Of a DNA stretch of 64,000 bases, positions 63,038 to 64,000 are shown piece by piece. Below the pieces are notes generated by a model. The model searched no databases, was not told the DNA's origin, and saw nothing but the letters and a program-made list of their open reading frames with translations. A program made the position numbers and the translations under genes. The stretch is from assembly GCA_014799465.1 (NCBI GenBank), contig JAAVHZ010000022.1, forward strand, positions 1-64,000, given 5' to 3'. This DNA comes from Lachnospiraceae bacterium. Lineage in GTDB: Bacteria > Bacillota > Clostridia > Lachnospirales > Lachnospiraceae. Each line of letters starts with the position of its first letter. Position 1 is the stretch's first letter.

Positions 63038-64000
63038 ATGGAGCTGGTTACGAAAAATGTGCATTTGAACAAACAGAAGGGAAAAGTAGTGACTCAGATT
63101 ACTCTTGAAAATGATTTTAATGTGTCAGACCAGAAACCTGATGTTGATGACATTATTACAGATAATCATTACATAAAAGTTGATACTTTAAAAATATTAA
63201 GTGGCAAGGCAGAGATAACCGGAAGATTGTCGGTTCAGACATTGTATGTGTCACATGACGACAGCCAGCCGGTATGGGAAATGGAAATGGAAATACCATT
63301 TATGGAGCCTGTCAATATGGATATGCTTACAGACGGAGATACAGTAAGGGCAGATTATGAAATTGATAATGTTAAGGTAAGCGTTATTAATTCCAGAAAA
63401 ATAAGTGTGAAGGCAGTAGTGACATTTACACTGGAGGCGGAGAGCATATACGATATGGAGATTGCCGTTGAGCCTGAGGATACAGAAAAGGCGGAATATA
63501 TGAAAAAGCAGCTTAAAATCATGCAGATAGTCATGAAGAAAAGAGATGTATTCCGAATAAAAGAGGAAGTGGATGTATCGGGAGGTAAACCTAACATAAA
63601 GAATATACTGTGGCGGAATATTGGTATAAGAAACTGCCAGACAAAACTTATGGAAAACAAAGTAAGTCTCAGCGGAGAGCTGGTATTGTTTATCATATAC
63701 CTTCCGGAAGAAGAAAATATGCCTGTGCAGTGGATTGACAGTGCGATAAATTTTAATGGGATGATAGATGCTGAAGGCTGTAATGAAGAGATGATACATG
63801 ATATCAGTGTGAACCTTGCAGAAATGAATGTGGATATTAAGCCTGATTATGATGGTGAGCAGAGGATATTTGAAGTTGATGCGGTACTGAATCTTGATAT
63901 GCGTATATATGAAGAGGATAGTATAGACATTCTTGATGATGTGTACTCACCGGCCATTGACCTTGTTCCTGACAGAAGGATTGCAAGCGGAGAAAGTCTT
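63038..64000 (+). CDS. SipL/SPOCS-domain (DUF3794) spore protein, partial
   Basis: The frame is open from ATG 63038 to the window edge (321 codons). Repeated SPOCS-type units start with VTKNVHLNKQKGKVVTQITL, where the DQKPDVDDIITD, LSVQTLYVSHDD and VSLSGELVLFIIYL segments mark successive domains. SipL anchors SpoIVA on the forespore in Clostridioides. A GAGGA five bases upstream favours ATG 63038 over ATG 63026. The C-terminal part, including any LysM domain, is outside this window. Confidence 0.9.
   Translation, partial: MELVTKNVHLNKQKGKVVTQITLENDFNVSDQKPDVDDIITDNHYIKVDTLKILSGKAEITGRLSVQTLYVSHDDSQPVWEMEMEIPFMEPVNMDMLTDGDTVRADYEIDNVKVSVINSRKISVKAVVTFTLEAESIYDMEIAVEPEDTEKAEYMKKQLKIMQIVMKKRDVFRIKEEVDVSGGKPNIKNILWRNIGIRNCQTKLMENKVSLSGELVLFIIYLPEEENMPVQWIDSAINFNGMIDAEGCNEEMIHDISVNLAEMNVDIKPDYDGEQRIFEVDAVLNLDMRIYEEDSIDILDDVYSPAIDLVPDRRIASGESL

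Overview
The window reads as chromosome of an AT-rich, anaerobic, spore-forming Firmicute, most likely a gut member of the Lachnospiraceae (Clostridia). This rests on pyruvate:ferredoxin oxidoreductase with its own small ferredoxin, sporulation-type genes (CotS-like, YtvI-like, DUF3787, SipL/SPOCS-domain), surface proteins with YTG-type Ig repeats, and strong AGGAGG ribosome binding sites throughout. Genus cannot be assigned from the sequence alone. No rRNA, tRNA or CRISPR array was recognised.

Layout. 0.1-2.4 kb: secreted trypsin-like protease and an Ig-repeat surface protein. 2.5-6.2 kb: FMN riboswitch with terminator, then ribD-ribE-ribBA-ribH. 6.3-8.0 kb: secreted Ig/FN3-type protein. 8.0-18.5 kb: CDP-deoxysugar cluster (rfbF, rfbG, rfbH, a YerE-like thiamine-diphosphate enzyme, a HAD phosphatase, an aldolase fused to a DUF115-like domain, an epimerase/reductase and a membrane glycosyltransferase), with an antisense hendecad-repeat coiled-coil gene in the middle. 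18.6-22.1 kb: ferritin-like protein and an ABC transporter with a sensor kinase. 22.2-29.1 kb, minus strand: FapA-like protein, mtnN-luxS, and a ferredoxin-DUF3787-nifJ operon. 29.2-32 kb: chemoreceptor and AraC/GyrI-like regulator. 32.1-33 kb: two small immunity-like genes without a visible toxin. 33.2-34.7 kb: SAM-I riboswitch and metK. 34.7-38.3 kb: LytTR/LiaF-like pair divergent from an OmpR-type two-component system. 38.4-49 kb: mostly housekeeping genes (YtvI-like, diguanylate cyclase, proS, cca, CotS-like, PEGA lipoprotein, phosphoglucomutase, PH-domain protein) and a thioredoxin-like membrane protein. 49.2-55 kb: lipoproteins, an orphan GHKL kinase, an acyltransferase and CstA, some with visibly higher GC. 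55-56.3 kb: RelB antitoxin with a dead toxin and an IS3 remnant. 56.3-62.2 kb: a large RHS polymorphic toxin and a putative immunity gene. 62.5-64 kb: PrcB-like lipoprotein and the start of a SipL-like gene.

The least explained signals are two dispersed repeat families and one biosynthetic cluster. The first repeat is a three-hairpin element whose copies abut stop codons and differ by compensatory base changes; a fragment of it supplies the ribosome binding site of a histidine kinase. The second is a 70-bp repeat, 69/70 identical, flanking a thioredoxin-like gene. The cluster is the CDP-sugar locus that combines a thiamine-diphosphate C-C ligase candidate with a DRE-TIM aldolase and may make an undescribed branched deoxysugar. 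The RHS toxin/immunity pair carries a candidate HNH/Endo VII-type nuclease tip. Gene starts were moved where a Shine-Dalgarno sequence clearly pointed to an internal codon; each case is noted.
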